Assembly: GCA_009809945.1 (NCBI GenBank) | Contig: WTPW01000412.1 | Location: 139,367 to 203,366 of the forward strand | Length of the DNA: 64,000 bases | Direction: 5' to 3' | DNA from: Gigaspora margarita | Lineage: Eukaryota > Glomeromycota > Glomeromycetes > Diversisporales > Gigasporaceae | In this document: piece by piece, positions 1 to 11,302 of the stretch | Position numbering within the stretch: the first letter of the stretch is position 1 | Layout of the letters: each line of letters opens with the position of its first letter | The notes under the pieces: generated by a model | The model's input: only the letters and a program-made list of their open reading frames with translations | Database searches by the model: none | What the model was told of the DNA's origin: nothing | Made by a program: the position numbers and the translations under genes

Positions 1-99
1 AATAAGTGAGATCCTGATTACAAATCTACTGACCCAATTTTGTATCACAGAATGCAATTATACTATAATGCAGATAGTGTAATATTAAAGATAAACTTT

Positions 100-185
100 T
101 TCTCTGTGGGAATCAAACTCAGAACCATCTTGTTACATAGGCTTTGGGGTGACAACAACCCAACTACACTATATCAGCACACTAG
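100..185 (-). repeat. tRNA-like SINE head (candidate)
   Basis: On the minus strand, bases 171-160 read TAGTGTAGTTGG, which fits the RNA polymerase III A box (TRGYNNARNNG), and bases 119-109 read AGTTTGATTCC, one transition from a B box. The spacing of about 45 bases is tRNA-like, but I could not fold a convincing cloverleaf. A tRNA-derived SINE head or a decayed tRNA is the best guess. Confidence 0.3.
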
Positions 186-1344
186 GGTTCGAGCATGGGT
201 AAAAAAATTAGGCATGCCTTAAAGAATATACCCTGAGTTGTGGCATGTCCTTTTGTATATAAAAATACTATAAGCGGTGCTTTGTACCACCTATCTTATT
301 TAGTATTTTTTTAGTTTGTACTATAATTATTGTTTTCTATTATCATTTTAGTAAAAAATTCTGTTGCTAGTTTGTATTGGAATTATAGTAATTTCTATTG
401 TAAATTATTGTAAAAAATTCTTTCAACAACACATAACAGTCACCCGATTTGTTACACAGATCACGAGGTAAATTTTTTTATATGAAATTTGAGTGATCGA
501 CACTCATATGAAAAAATTGATTTTTATAGTAAATTGCAACGGTAGGCCTTTTTCGATTACTATTTTTCAAGGGTCTCTAAAAAGGAAACTGCATTTAGGA
601 TCATGTTCCCAAATCACAAAAATAAATATTTTTTCATAATTGTGTTTAGGATGAGGTATAAAGCAAACTCAAGAAACATCATGCCTATGAAGTTGGCCTA
701 TTGTTTCAATTTTATATATACTTCTAATGAAAATTCAACTTACTAGAATTTTTTTTCAAATTTGAAAATAACAGGTACTGAATCTTGGCAAGTATAGAGT
801 CTATTCTCACGAAACCAAATCTTAAATTATAAGCTCTACATTTCTAAATTTTTTAACCATTAAACCTAATTAATATAAATACTTTTTGAAAGCTTTAGTC
901 CTTACCAGTTCAACTCCAGCAGATTCAGCTTTTGCCAATCTTTGTCTATACTATAAACCAAAAATTAGATGCGAAGTTTCTTAATTACTTTTGTATTTGA
1001 TGAATAAATGCTTAAACGTTGAACTAAAGATAGTCGAAGTAAATATAAAGTGGTGAAATAGTTTTGACTCTATTGGTGAAACTAGGGTTGAGTTAGTGAA
1101 ACTAATTTCACCAGTGTCTTTATACAGAAAGTTTGCTTTTGTTTTTTATCAGAGAGCCAAGGATTTGTTTTTGCGGTTAGACGCCACCACGTAAAAAAGG
1201 TTTCGCCTAACAACTAAGGTATGAATGATTCGAATTAATTATTCTGTTTAGTTATTAATAGTGAATATGAAAGGAAAAAACGCATTCATTATCAAAATTG
1301 CAGGATAATAGTCCAGACAGAAGATTCCAGCTCGTGGATAGAAA
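186..1344. other. AT-rich stretch without recognised gene
   Basis: I see no open frame with protein-like composition and no clear terminal inverted repeat. Short A and T runs are frequent. The 60-residue open frame near the start overlaps the SINE-like head and has no coding character. Confidence 0.5.
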
Positions 1345-1512
1345 AACGAACATATTTCAGAAGGTGATATTTTTGGATTTATGCCTTATGTTGCACCTGA
1401 AAATTTATTAGGATAACAGCTGTTAAAACTGATTCATAATCAATTTGTAGACATTATCAATCTAAACAAAATGTTTGGTCTGTTTATTGTTACGTAATGG
1501 GAGTTAAAAATG
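1345..1512 (+). pseudogene. Relic of a TKL-type protein kinase domain
   Basis: One reading frame gives SEGDIFGFMPYVAPENLLG, the end of the activation loop with the APE motif in the form (MPYVAPE) common in tyrosine-kinase-like kinases of arbuscular mycorrhizal fungi. In the same frame, after stops, MFGLFIVT-stop-WEL follows, resembling the SFG...WEL helix that comes next in this fold. The ATP-binding half, the HRD loop and the C-lobe are absent, and at least two in-frame stops occur in under 60 codons. It is a decayed fragment with no sign of function. The flanks (to 1796) hold only AT-rich sequence. Confidence 0.6.
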
Positions 1513-1796
1513 AAACAAGTCATTATTTTGATTCTATTTTCGCATTCTAGTTTCGAGCAGCATGGGACTTCTTTTTTTTTTAAAAAAAAAAATTTTTTTA
1601 AATGTCCAAAAATTTATGTAAGGATCAATTGATAATTTGTACAGCATTTGTATTTGCAGACTATTTAATTGTGATCAATAATAATTCAATTGTTTCGATT
1701 GTTAAAATCGAAGGTTAATAAATTTTTATTAAAAATTCAACAAAAATAAATACAAGGGCAATGAATATCAACTCGAAGTAGAACAGTCATTGAAAC

Positions 1797-1940
1797 CAGT
1801 GATGGACAATTTCAATGTCATCTCATTTTTTTGAAGTGACCTATGTCACTTCATATATGATCACGTGATGTATTTTATAATAAACATCATTACGTGGTTA
1901 TGTCACTTCGATGTCACTTTAATGTCACTGTTCATCACTG
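1797..1940. mobile_element. hAT-like MITE, 144 bp
   Basis: The ends are CAGTGATGGACA and its near reverse complement (TGTTCATCACTG). Both flanks carry the 8-bp direct repeat ATTGAAAC (1789-1796 and 1941-1948). An 8-bp target duplication with a CAGTG end is typical of hAT elements. The inside is a set of TGTCACTT inverted repeats and codes for nothing. Confidence 0.85.
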
Positions 1941-1952
1941 ATTGAAACTACC

Positions 1953-3056
1953 TAGTGTTCCGACCGTCTCAAAAATCCAAACTCGAGTCATCCGCAGGTC
2001 ACCCACCCGGGTGAGTCCTGATAATAGAAAAAATTCTGCTACACCCGCGGGTGACCGACCTGTATTTTACTTATTTGCAGGGTAATACAAACCCAATTTT
2101 GTAAATAAACTAAGCGCATGAGATAAAAATTTAAAAGTTAGGACCATAAAGTTAGAGTCTTTAGGATTAGGATGATGTTTACTATATGTAAAATATCATT
2201 CCCGAGATCATTAAAATTCTCTGTCATTTTCTAAAATGATGCCTATGTACCCTCAATAAAATTTTATTGGTTATGTTTAAACAATTTTATAATGGCTCCA
2301 AGATGATATATTATGAATTACAAAGAAGTTTACAAGTGATTGTGTGATTTTTATTTTTGTTTAATGTATATCGATACATCAAATCAAGAATATTGAAAGT
2401 ACGTATATACGTAAATAATATGTCCATTCCATTTTTGATAGATTATTGCTATATGTACTATGGTAAATGATTTATATTTTTATTAGTTGAGATTCAAGTG
2501 TGTGAAAAGCTCTAATATATAGTTACTTCACTCTTGATATTGCAGATATGGATGACCTGACAGGTGACCCGTGAGCAGGGACCCTAAAAAATTTCGAAAA
2601 GATTAGAAAACAATAAATCGCAATTTTTAGTGAATTTTGCTCTATAAAACAATATTACGGCTTTTTTATGCATTGTAAGTTACATGAAAATTTGATTGGC
2701 CAGCTATTTTAATATGCCAATCACATTCACGTATTTGGTGTAACTATACCTACTAAAACATCTAAAAAGTTCTGTTGTAGACTATGAATAAACATCGAAA
2801 CATTCCAAATTTTAATCAGCAAAAATAATAACAAAATTAGGCAATTTAACACGATAAAAAAAGCATTTTATTGATATCACAATAAAAAAACATTTTTTGC
2901 TATTGCCCAAAACATTTTTTGCTGTTTTTAAAAACAATTTTCTAGAGTCCCTGCTCGCAGGTGCCCACAAGTTGACCACCTGGGTAACTATAGTTTTAAA
3001 CCAGACCACCTGCACCCGCAGGTGGCCCGGTGAGGCCTACCTGGGTTAGAACACTA
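1953..3056. mobile_element. hAT-like non-autonomous element, 1.1 kb
   Basis: The left end TAGTGTTCCGACC pairs with a right end whose complement is TAGTGTTCTAACC. The flanks are identical 8-bp repeats AAACTACC (1945-1952 and 3057-3064). The TAGTG start and 8-bp duplication fit hAT. Subterminal GC-rich motifs (CACCCGCGGGTG-like) occur at both ends, plausible transposase sites. No transposase frame is visible. Its left duplication shares four bases with the right duplication of the 144-bp element next door. Confidence 0.85.
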
Positions 3057-3139
3057 AAACTACCTAAATATTGGACATCAACTTGAGTTTAATAGCAATA
3101 GTATTATTGATATAAAAAATCAAAGAAGGTATTTATAAT

Positions 3140-3832
3140 ATAGTATTATGATTCACAAAACTTTATCTGTTATTAATTATTTCTATCTTTATATACTAAT
3201 TAAACTTATTTAGCACCTAAAAATACATTAAATTAACAAAATTATTTTTAGTTTACTTGAAATTTAGAGAATAGATGCATAATTTTGGATATTTGATCAA
3301 AAAAGTCAAATTTAAATATCTTTTCTTCAAATTTCAAACAACTCTGCCAATTTAATGTATTTTTAGGTGCTAAACAAGTTTACTTAGTGCATAAAGTTAG
3401 AATTAATTAGCAAAATCTTGTGAGTCATAAGATTTTATAGAATTTTATTAATAAAATTCTATAAAATCTTATAATTCACAAGATTTTGCTAATTAATTCT
3501 AATTTCATGTGCTAAATAAACTTGGTATGCATCTAAAAATACATCAAATTACTGAAAATTTTTTATTTTACTTGAATTTGAAGAAAAGATGCTTAAATTT
3601 GACTTTTTTGATCAAAAAAAATCTAAAATTATGCATCTATTTTCTAAATTACAAGTATAATAAAAATAATTCTGTTGATTTAATGTATTTTTAGATATTA
3701 ACAAATTTATTTAGTGTATAAAGATAGAATTAATTAATAAAAATTTGTAAATTATAAGATTTTATAGAATTTTATTATAATTCACAAAATTTTACTAATT
3801 AATTCTAACTTAATGTACTAAATAAACTTGTT
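3140..3832. repeat. Large hairpin, about 0.7 kb
   Basis: The segment is a long inverted repeat centred near 3449, with a near-perfect core (TAGAATTTTATT facing AATAAAATTCTA) and arms extending about 300 bases each way. The unit ATGTATTTTTAG with flanking TTAATTAGC-like sequence recurs in both orientations, so two or more copies of a smaller palindromic element may be fused. No coding sequence. Confidence 0.75.
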
Positions 3833-4189
3833 AGTACCAAAAAATATATATAAATATATTTGAACTCAAATTAGTTTTCAAACTTTGAACCAGATTTGAA
3901 CTGAACTCATAATTGAGTCTGAGTCTGGTTTGATGTTTAAAATTAGTAAAATTTAAAGTCTGAGTTTGGTTTTTGTTCTGATCCCAGACTGGACCTGAAC
4001 TAGATCTAGAAGCACAAATCACAATAATAATAAATAAAAACATCACAAGAGATTTCAAAAAAAAACTTGTTAGTTTTAAAATTAGAATGCAAATAGTAAT
4101 ATAAACATTTTAAATTTTAATTAATATTACAAAGTTTTTTTTTATAAAAAAAAAAAATTGGGATAAAAAAATAATGCTTATTTTTGAAA
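3833..4189. other. AT-rich spacer
   Basis: Low-complexity TTTGAACTCA/GAGTCTGAGT-like short repeats and A/T runs. An open frame on the minus strand here is composition-driven and is not supported as a gene. Confidence 0.5.
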
Positions 4190-7100
4190 CTATACAGTAG
4201 ATGCATCTTCCATAGAAACATCATTCTGTTCAAGATCTGGTTTGGACTAAAAAAGAAGATAGTATTTTTTTAGAATCGCTCAAAATATTATAAATAATTT
4301 TTTTATACATACTTTTTTTAATTCTTTATATTTATAGTGGTAATACCATCGGTGTCGAACTTGAGTTGACTTCCAATATGCAGGTAGCCCTAATGACTGT
4401 TCCATATTTACCATCTGTTCCACTAATTCATTAACAATTTCTGGAGGCAATAATGAAGCATCTTTATAATTTTCAAGCTGTTTTAAGATTTGTTCTTCTT
4501 CATCTGTAGCTTTATGTTTTTTGTATTTTTTTGAAGGTGTTATATGAACTACAGATTCAGTTTCAGATACTAGCTGTATGTCTTCAATATTAGTTTCTTC
4601 AACCTCCATATTATGTGATTCTGAAGCTTGTAGAGAACTGCTATTCATTACTTCTTTTTTTTATTTTTTACTTTTATAGGTATAAGGTTCCATTTACTTT
4701 TCTATTTTTTTGATCCAGTAGCAACAAAGGTTTCCATTGTTTTGATTCCTGATTGGTAGCAGGCAAACATTCGCTGGTATCCATCTTTAGTTAACTGTGT
4801 AGTTTCTGTAAATAAAGTACATGTTTCTGATTGCATATCACTAAATCGTAATTTGAGTTCAAAAATTAGATTCCAAAGAGCTTCATTATGATTTTTAACA
4901 GATCGTGAGTTTTTGTTTATTGGCTGATATTCAACAAACTCTGAAATTAACAAATCAAGTCTTTCATATTCTGATTGTGCTGATTTGATATTTTGCTTTA
5001 GATTATCAGGATTAGTTGCACGTCCAGTCATGTTTTCCTTTACAAACTTTACACCAAAAGTTTCTAAAGCTTTATCAAAAGCAAAATAATGACCTTCTTG
5101 TGTTAAATTAATTGAGGGCACTGTTTAAAGATCTTGAAAAAGTTGAAGCTTTTTTTTAAGGTCTATAAAAATCGTGCTACAGATTCAGCATATCTAAATT
5201 TTCTTGTTCTAGGAAATAAAGGAGCAAATACCATTAAGCTATGAATTTGCAAATCAAAATTTGCCATACGAATTCCAAGTTTATGTAATTTTAAGTACCC
5301 AGCCCATTGGTAAAAATTATACTATATTTTTAGTAAGTTATTATTTTTTTTAGGAATATCATTAATAGCAATTTCATTTTCTTTAATATATAGATGAATT
5401 GCAGTTCCAACAGCAATCCAAATAAGCTCAAGTACTTGAAATATTGCTTGATAGTCAGCAATTTGTACAAGCCTGTCAAGAAATCGAACACCAAGCTATG
5501 TAGCAAGCCCAAAAAGTCCATATCCTGAAAATGCGGCAATAAGTACACTACATATAGCTTTGTTCGTATGCCATTGTCCTAAAATACAATGTGCTATTTG
5601 CTCTTTATTCTTGTAGTCATTTATTCGATGATAAATTGCTTCATCACAAACTAAATTTAATGCACCATTTTTTGTATATCCAAAATCTTCTAGAAACATG
5701 TCAACTGCATGATGAACATGTTCATTTTTGCTAGGAGCTTCTCCTGGTTGAAAAATTACTACATTTGGTGGAGCTACAAATAATGCTGGATCAATATGTT
5801 TTCTAATAGCTATATCAATATCTTCAGTACCAAATGATGGCTTTTCTTTAATTAATTTAATAAAATAGCATCTAATTTTTTTTGCCATTCTTCTATTACA
5901 GAACTTATACCAAAAATGTTATTTCCCAATAAATCATTATTTAAGTTGGCAGATTCTGGACATTGAAACTGAAAAACCATCCGCAATGTTGCATGTGCAG
6001 TAGCACAAACAGCATCATAAATATTGCCATATTGAAAAGTAATATCCTTTGTGTCAATATTATCTATAACTGCAATATTTAAGATATTTGGACGCAAATC
6101 AAGTCTTGTTCGAGGATCTGTAGCCAATATTCTTTTTTTTTGAACACACACTTCATGATCTTTAACATATGAAACTACATTAACTTCATGAAGAATTTTA
6201 TGAAGAAATCCTATCATTTTTGGTCGTCAGCAAAGTGAAGAAAGAATATGTGTAAACCATATTTTCCAGTGAGGGAAAGCAATACCAAGTAGCACAGAAA
6301 CAAAAAATAGAGAAATTTTCATAATTTTTTTTTCATCTAATTGTGGTAAGGGCAAGTTCTGTTCTTTCCGTTTTCTAGCTAATACTTGTCTTCTTTTTTC
6401 TTTTATAACTGAAATTAAGCCTGTAAAAAAGTTTAAAAGTGAAGCTGGCATGGCACTATGATATTTATTTAGTAATTTTGGCTCTTTAATTAATGGTAAT
6501 TTCAGTTTGAATTCAGACTGTGCATTTAATATAGAATATGCAAGCATTTCTCCAAAATTTTTGCATGTAGTTTTCTTTAGTTGCATTGCTTGTACTTCTG
6601 TAGGGATATTAATTTTTTTAATTTTAAATGCTATTTTTATTAGAAAAGGGCTAGGAACTATAAAAGCAGTAGAGAGTATACTTGTATTAACTATAGAAGC
6701 AGTAGAGGATACATTTGCACTAATTATAGGGATAGTAGAGGATGTACTTGTACAACTTTGTACATTGGTTGTAATATTATTTAATATTTTAATAAGCTCT
6801 TTTAACAATTTAGTTTTTGCTATTTCATTATCAGATGCAGCAGTCTGTTCAATCCATTTACTAAATATATTTAAAGAAGATGCAGCATCATTATCATATT
6901 CTCCTTTTTCTATATATGAAACATGTCTTCTACTTTTTTCTAGCTGAATATGTAAATGACCTCCATGTGTTAGATTGCAATTGATGCAAATAAAACGAGG
7001 TTGTTTGTTAGTTAATGATCCAATTAATAGCTCATTTGTAGTAATTGCTGGGCAATTGAATATTCCTCGACATGGGGCTTGAATTTTATGACTATATATA

Positions 7101-7741
7101 ATTCGTGTATATATTGAACATGTTTTACCTCTTGTAAAAAAGCATTTGATTTTATTGCAAAATAAACAATAATGCCTTCAATATTACTTTCATCAATTGA
7201 TAATTCTGACTTTATTTTTTTTTCCTGATTTACGTGAATGTAGTGAATTATCATAATTAAGATGATGATTACAAATACGTAGCACTGAAGTATCATTTCT
7301 AGCATTTTTTATAGCTTGAGAATCAACCTCCCATGCACCAGCTAGTTCATGCACTCTACGATTTGCCAGGGTGTTGCATTTTTGAATCATGTGTTGATCT
7401 TTATCATAATCAATAATTACACAATAATGATTGATATTTTGGTTGTTAGAGTTATGAGAAACTGGTATTACAAACTCTTCTACAAATACTTCTTCATTTT
7501 TTGAACATTCATCATTACTCTCAATAAGTTCATTTGTTTTATCAGCTTCTCTTAATGATTGCAATTCTTCTTCACTATTTTTATCAGATTCAGATACTAA
7601 TTTACTTGCTTTTTCTAATGATTGCCAGTCAAATATGAAATCCTTTTCATGATGTTTTGCTACAATACTGTTACTAAATTCTTGGCTAAAGTTACTATTA
7701 ACTTCTTCATTATCAAATGAATCAGATAAGAATTCTTCCAT
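4190..7741 (-). pseudogene. Broken multi-exon gene of an unrecognised, probably expanded fungal family
   Basis: Consecutive protein-like blocks on the minus strand form one broken gene of roughly 1000-1100 codons. The start is ATG at 7741 with an acidic N-terminus. Around 7190-6950 there is a Cys/His-rich stretch (CLFCNK, CRGIFNC, FICINCNLTHGGH) suggesting zinc binding. The middle block holds NIAVIDNID (about 6100). The C-terminal third includes ETFGVKFVKENMTGR (about 5060) and a basic acidic-flanked tail. The last exon (4190-4246) is joined through a clean intron (GTATGT to TTTTTTAG, phase 0) and ends in a stop. Breaks include frameshifts in the A8 runs near 7220 and 5880, an in-frame TGA at 6227 and an in-frame TAG at 5496. 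The retained introns argue against a recent processed copy. I recognise the general pattern as a lineage-specific family but cannot assign a function; a domesticated or transposon origin is possible. Confidence 0.6.
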
Positions 7742-7879
7742 GTTTTTTTGATTGGGGTTTAATTAAAATTGTAATAATTGATTTGTTTTTTTTGTTGGTT
7801 TCTATTTGAAATGACTTATATACGTTATATGTACATAAATAAAATAATATGAAAATTCCATATTCAGTTAGCTTTGTTA

Positions 7880-8152
7880 CCGTAATTTACCGTGGAAGAT
7901 ATCTCCTTTTAATCGGTATCCCTCTGGATTTGTACCAGGTATATTTCAAGGCTATTTGTTGTAGTGTTTTGTAAGGTACCCGGGTACAAATCAAGGCTGA
8001 TTTACTAATTATAAATTTTTTTTACTTATGGGTTAATATTACACTCCACACAACGTACCCCCACATACTGTACCTATACCATACAAGGTACCCAGGAGTA
8101 CGAATCAAATTTTTTACCATGTGAAATTAAATCATTGCACGGTAAATTACAG
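7880..8152. mobile_element. MITE with TA duplication, 273 bp
   Basis: The ends CCGTAATTTACCGTG and CTGTAATTTACCGTG (complement of the right end) lie between TA dinucleotides. Internal GGTACCCGGGTAC-like palindromes are repeated. It is non-coding, and a Tc1/mariner-like origin fits the TA target. Confidence 0.6.
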
Positions 8153-8442
8153 TAGATAAGGAAATTCAGCTTGAACAAAAAAAGGTTTTAATTTTACTAC
8201 GTTTACTTGTTAAAATTTAACCGTTATTATATGTTAACTTATGCAGAAGCATTTGGGTCACATCCTGCGTCACGGGTCATGACTTTGTTATTCGGAATTT
8301 AACAAATCGACTTTTTTTATATATTAGTTTTGGTTTTACTATTTTTTTTTGTATAGAAGTCACGGGACAAGCTTACTGGAACTGCAGGTTAGTAGATATG
8401 GAAACTTGAATTCGATCTTGGTCTTAATTCATTATTATTTTA

Positions 8443-8608
8443 TGTCAGGGTGAAACCTGCGTAGCTAGCTAGTAAAACCCGCTTTGATCATAGTGTTTGG
8501 GTAAAATCTGTGTTAGCATAGTGTGTTTTATAGGTTAACGCAGATTTCACCCTCATGTGATCTGCATAGCAGATTTTACTAGCTAGCTGCGCAGGTTTCA
8601 TCCAGTTG
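8443..8608. mobile_element. 166-bp MITE, copy 1
   Basis: The left end is TGTCAGGGTGAAACCTGCG and the right end is a degraded complement, flanked by TA. The copy at 29767-29932 is exactly the same length in the opposite orientation and shares the core TTAGCATAGTGTGTTTTATA. This copy differs mainly by CG to TG or CA changes. Tc1/mariner-like non-autonomous element. Confidence 0.85.
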
Positions 8609-8740
8609 TATTATTTTTATTTCATTGTTTTATTAATTTTATTTATTTATTTATTGATGATAAAAATTGGCAATTCACTGTGAATGCGTGACAATTTTGT
8701 GCTGATTTCGTGATGATTTCGTGACGATTTCGTGATCTTT

Positions 8741-9978
8741 GTAATAATAATATCTTGGGTCATTGGGTATTAGTAGATTTATCCTAGGCCATATTGTTGC
8801 TGGACTGGTCCAGTGAAGATCACTGGAACTGGAAAGGTTACTGGAACTAACTAGATCAAACTGGAAAAAATATGGGTTCTAGTAGTAAGTTGTCACTAGA
8901 CCGTTCCAGTCACATTTTTTTTACCACTGGATGGAAGTTCCAGTGAGGTCCAGTGAGGTCCAGTGAGATCCGATAAGTTAAAATATAAAAAGATTTTTTT
9001 TTATTCAGATTATATGTAATAACATTTAAATTGAATACCCAATTTTTTATATATAAACTTATAATATAAAGTTATTTTTAACTCTAACATAGGGCTAATA
9101 TAGATGCCTAAATTACAAAATAAATAGCTCAACAAAGTTCTATTTAAATATGTATACAACTTATTTACAAAACTTAGCAGTTCTATGATCTCTAAAACAA
9201 ATAAGTTAGCAAAATATTATATGCAAACTAAAAACTTGTAACCGGGATCATTAAGATTCAANATCTTTGAGCTTTTTCAATTACAACTGTTTTCATAAAT
9301 TCTGGAACAATTGTAAAATTGATTAACCGAATTTGATCAATTTTTGAATTTGGTATTATTGAATTACTGTAATGTTGAAAATACAATTCTAATAACATGA
9401 ATTCAAAACTTACTGAATTGGTAAAATAATTTTTACCAATTGATCCTACTTCAAATTCTGACCGCTACCAGCTGCCGTCGGAATTTCAAATAAAGACCCG
9501 ACATCATAATTTCGCAGACCCACAGGACCATTTTATCATGTGATAATTGTTACCAAACCCCCAAGCAAACGGAGTCCTTCGAACCCCAAGCTACAATAAA
9601 AAAAGACTTCACAGATTAGTAAAGAATACATAAATACTCAAACCAAAGAACTATCAGAAGTGTTGAAAGGAATATACTTAGCTTTAATTCTAGCTTCGCA
9701 CTATCAAGACCACCTAAACTTGAGACTTGGACCAAATCAACCACACCTTTTTCTGCCTTCCAGTGAAAACTTCGCTAGAACTACTAGAACACTAGAAATA
9801 TCTGGACGTCCAGTGTGATTTCAGTTTGCAGTCAACAACACTGTTCTAGACAGTGATAACAGAAATACATACTGATACTGATCAGCCGCGTAAGCAGCCC
9901 AATCAGTATTAGCACATATTTCTGTTATCACTGCCTAGGATCAATCCACTAATACCCAACGACCCAAGATATTATTAC
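8741..9978. mobile_element. Non-autonomous element with 40-bp inverted ends, 1.2 kb
   Basis: The first about 45 bases (TCTTGGGTCATTGGGTATTA and on to ATCCTAGG) are repeated inverted at 9934-9978. The target duplication is not certain; TA fits. Near the left end are many CCAGTGA or CACTGGAA motifs, including a 10-bp unit CAGTGAGGTC repeated about three times at 8941-8970. Just inside the right end lies a smaller palindrome (9847-9933) with ends CAGTGATAACAGAAATA. One ambiguous base lies at 9262. No transposase is visible. Confidence 0.75.
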
Positions 9979-10101
9979 TTATTGGCTCGTGCGTAGTTAA
10001 ACCTTGATATAAAATGGTATTAAATTAATTAGTAATCAAAATAGTTTTCTTCCTTTCGAACTAAAAAAATAAAAAATAAATAAAAAAATAAAATAAAATA
10101 A

Positions 10102-10420
10102 AATAAACCGTTCCTAACGATTTTCATTCATCTTCTATTGCCCAAACAACCCAGTTGGCCCAAAAATTATACGAAGGAGTTAATTTGGTTATTCAGAGAA
10201 ACAGGGAAAGCCCGTAGGATTATTTATTTACCCTCACACAGATTCGATGTAAATCCAAAGAATTCATCTCAAATTTGCTCTGGTTGTAAAGAATTAAGCA
10301 AAGAAAAGATTAAACTCAATCAGAGAATATTTAAGTGTTGGAATTGCGGTCTCGAATTTGATACTCAGAAAGGAATATTTTAAATCTTGGTGATTCATCT
10401 GACGCTCTGAAAACCTATCA
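10102..10420 (+). pseudogene. C-terminal remnant of a TnpB/Fanzor-like nuclease (OrfB zinc ribbon)
   Basis: The frame is open from 10102 with no ATG and reads NPKNSSQICSGCKELSKEK, then RIFKCWNCGLEFDTQ. This is the zinc ribbon (C-x2-C, 20 residues, C-x2-C) plus the following acidic position of the RuvC-like domain of IS605 OrfB/TnpB and its eukaryotic relatives, Fanzor. In family members an Asn-Ile-Leu segment follows at once; here ERNILNLGDSSDAL appears in another frame from about 10364, so one frameshift separates them. The N-terminal wedge and first RuvC parts are missing upstream, where the 1.2-kb element ends at 9978. It cannot be active as it stands. A Fanzor of a fungal transposon or a transferred bacterial TnpB are both possible. 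Confidence 0.65.
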
Positions 10421-10455
10421 AAAGAAAGACTCCAATCGTAAAAAAAAAAGCATAT

Positions 10456-11302
10456 TTAAATAACACGGTATACCTTAACGTAGTGTTGAGCACTGGAAGG
10501 TCGTCCTCTTTCAATCCATTTCCATTTCATAACAATATCACTTTTGTATGACCCATCTGCGTAATTTGCTTCTGTTAATGTTTGACGATATTTGAATCCT
10601 TCATTTTATCGGAATCTCCAGGTTCACTGGAAAGCTACTGGAAGAAAATTAATAGTGTCACTGGAACTTTAAGTTCCAGTGATACTATTGATTTTCTTTC
10701 AGTAGCCTTCTAGTGACCTTCTAGTGTTAACACTGCCTTAACGTGTGCATAATCTCGATTGTTTGCTTTCCGTCCTGGTATATTTTATCTTTCGTATAAG
10801 TCTGTTTCATCACCCTAGATTTAATATGCCTTTCGTAATTGAACAGATTTCGCCTGCCAACTAGCACCATATGCCAAGAATTAATAAATTCAAAAGTCTT
10901 TGGAATATGCAGTTATGTCATACCTCTAGGTCATTAATTTGTTCCGAAGCTTGCTTTAACAGCTGTATTTCAGATTGCAACTGCAAGTTTTTTTTTTTTT
11001 TAAAAAAAAAAACAATACTGATTAAACAACATAAAAATGAACTTATAAACTTAACTCTCTCATGAATTGTTGCAGAGATCAAGTTAAACAAGTTGTAGTT
11101 ACCGGAATAGCTCAAAAAAATATAGTTAGCTAAAATGCGAATTAAATAAATAAAATGATCTACAATATTAAATATTATAAAATACTTCACCTTATTTTTG
11201 TTTGCTCTGTTAATAAAGTATTACCTTATGATCCAAAGCATTTTCGAAAGCTCTTGTGTAGGCAAATCTTTAGATCTACTTTTTAAGCAAAATTTTTTTA
11301 AA
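10456..11302 (-). pseudogene. Broken spliced gene of unknown family, split by a palindrome
   Basis: On the minus strand, exon-like pieces join through good splice sites: an acceptor TTCTTTCAG at 11303, a block with SKDLPTQELSKMLWIIR, a 16-base exon, then an exon (10920-10980) with LQSEIQLLKQASEQINDLE, a short coiled coil. Farther on are RNLFNYERHIKSRVMKQTY and, after the inserted palindrome at 10621-10735, TLTEANYADGSYKSD and KWKWIERGRPSSAQHYVK, ending with a stop at 10456. The coiled-coil exon and the later block do not join in frame by any junction I can see. The C-terminal block looks conserved but I do not recognise it. It could be a real gene with a wrong model, but the insertion makes a pseudogene more likely. 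Confidence 0.4.
10621..10735. repeat. CACTGGAA palindrome inside a gene relic
   Basis: The arms (TTCACTGGAAAGCTACTGGA and its complement) face each other around 10670, giving a hairpin of about 50 bp per arm. The same CACTGGAA words occur at the left end of the 1.2-kb element at 8741, so the two may share a family. Confidence 0.6.

Noticed and set aside
3831-4058. A minus-strand frame with a hydrophobic start resembling a signal peptide
   Set aside because: Built from short GAGTCTGAGT-like repeats and A/T runs; no second supporting feature.
6507-6947. A 146-codon plus-strand frame, Ile/Leu-rich
   Set aside because: It is the antisense of the broken gene at 4190-7741 and has no independent support.
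8441-8610. Possible CRISPR-like or riboswitch-like repeats of GGTGAAAYCYGCG
   Set aside because: The spacing is that of a MITE with inverted ends, and the whole unit is repeated as one 166-bp element at 29.8 kb.
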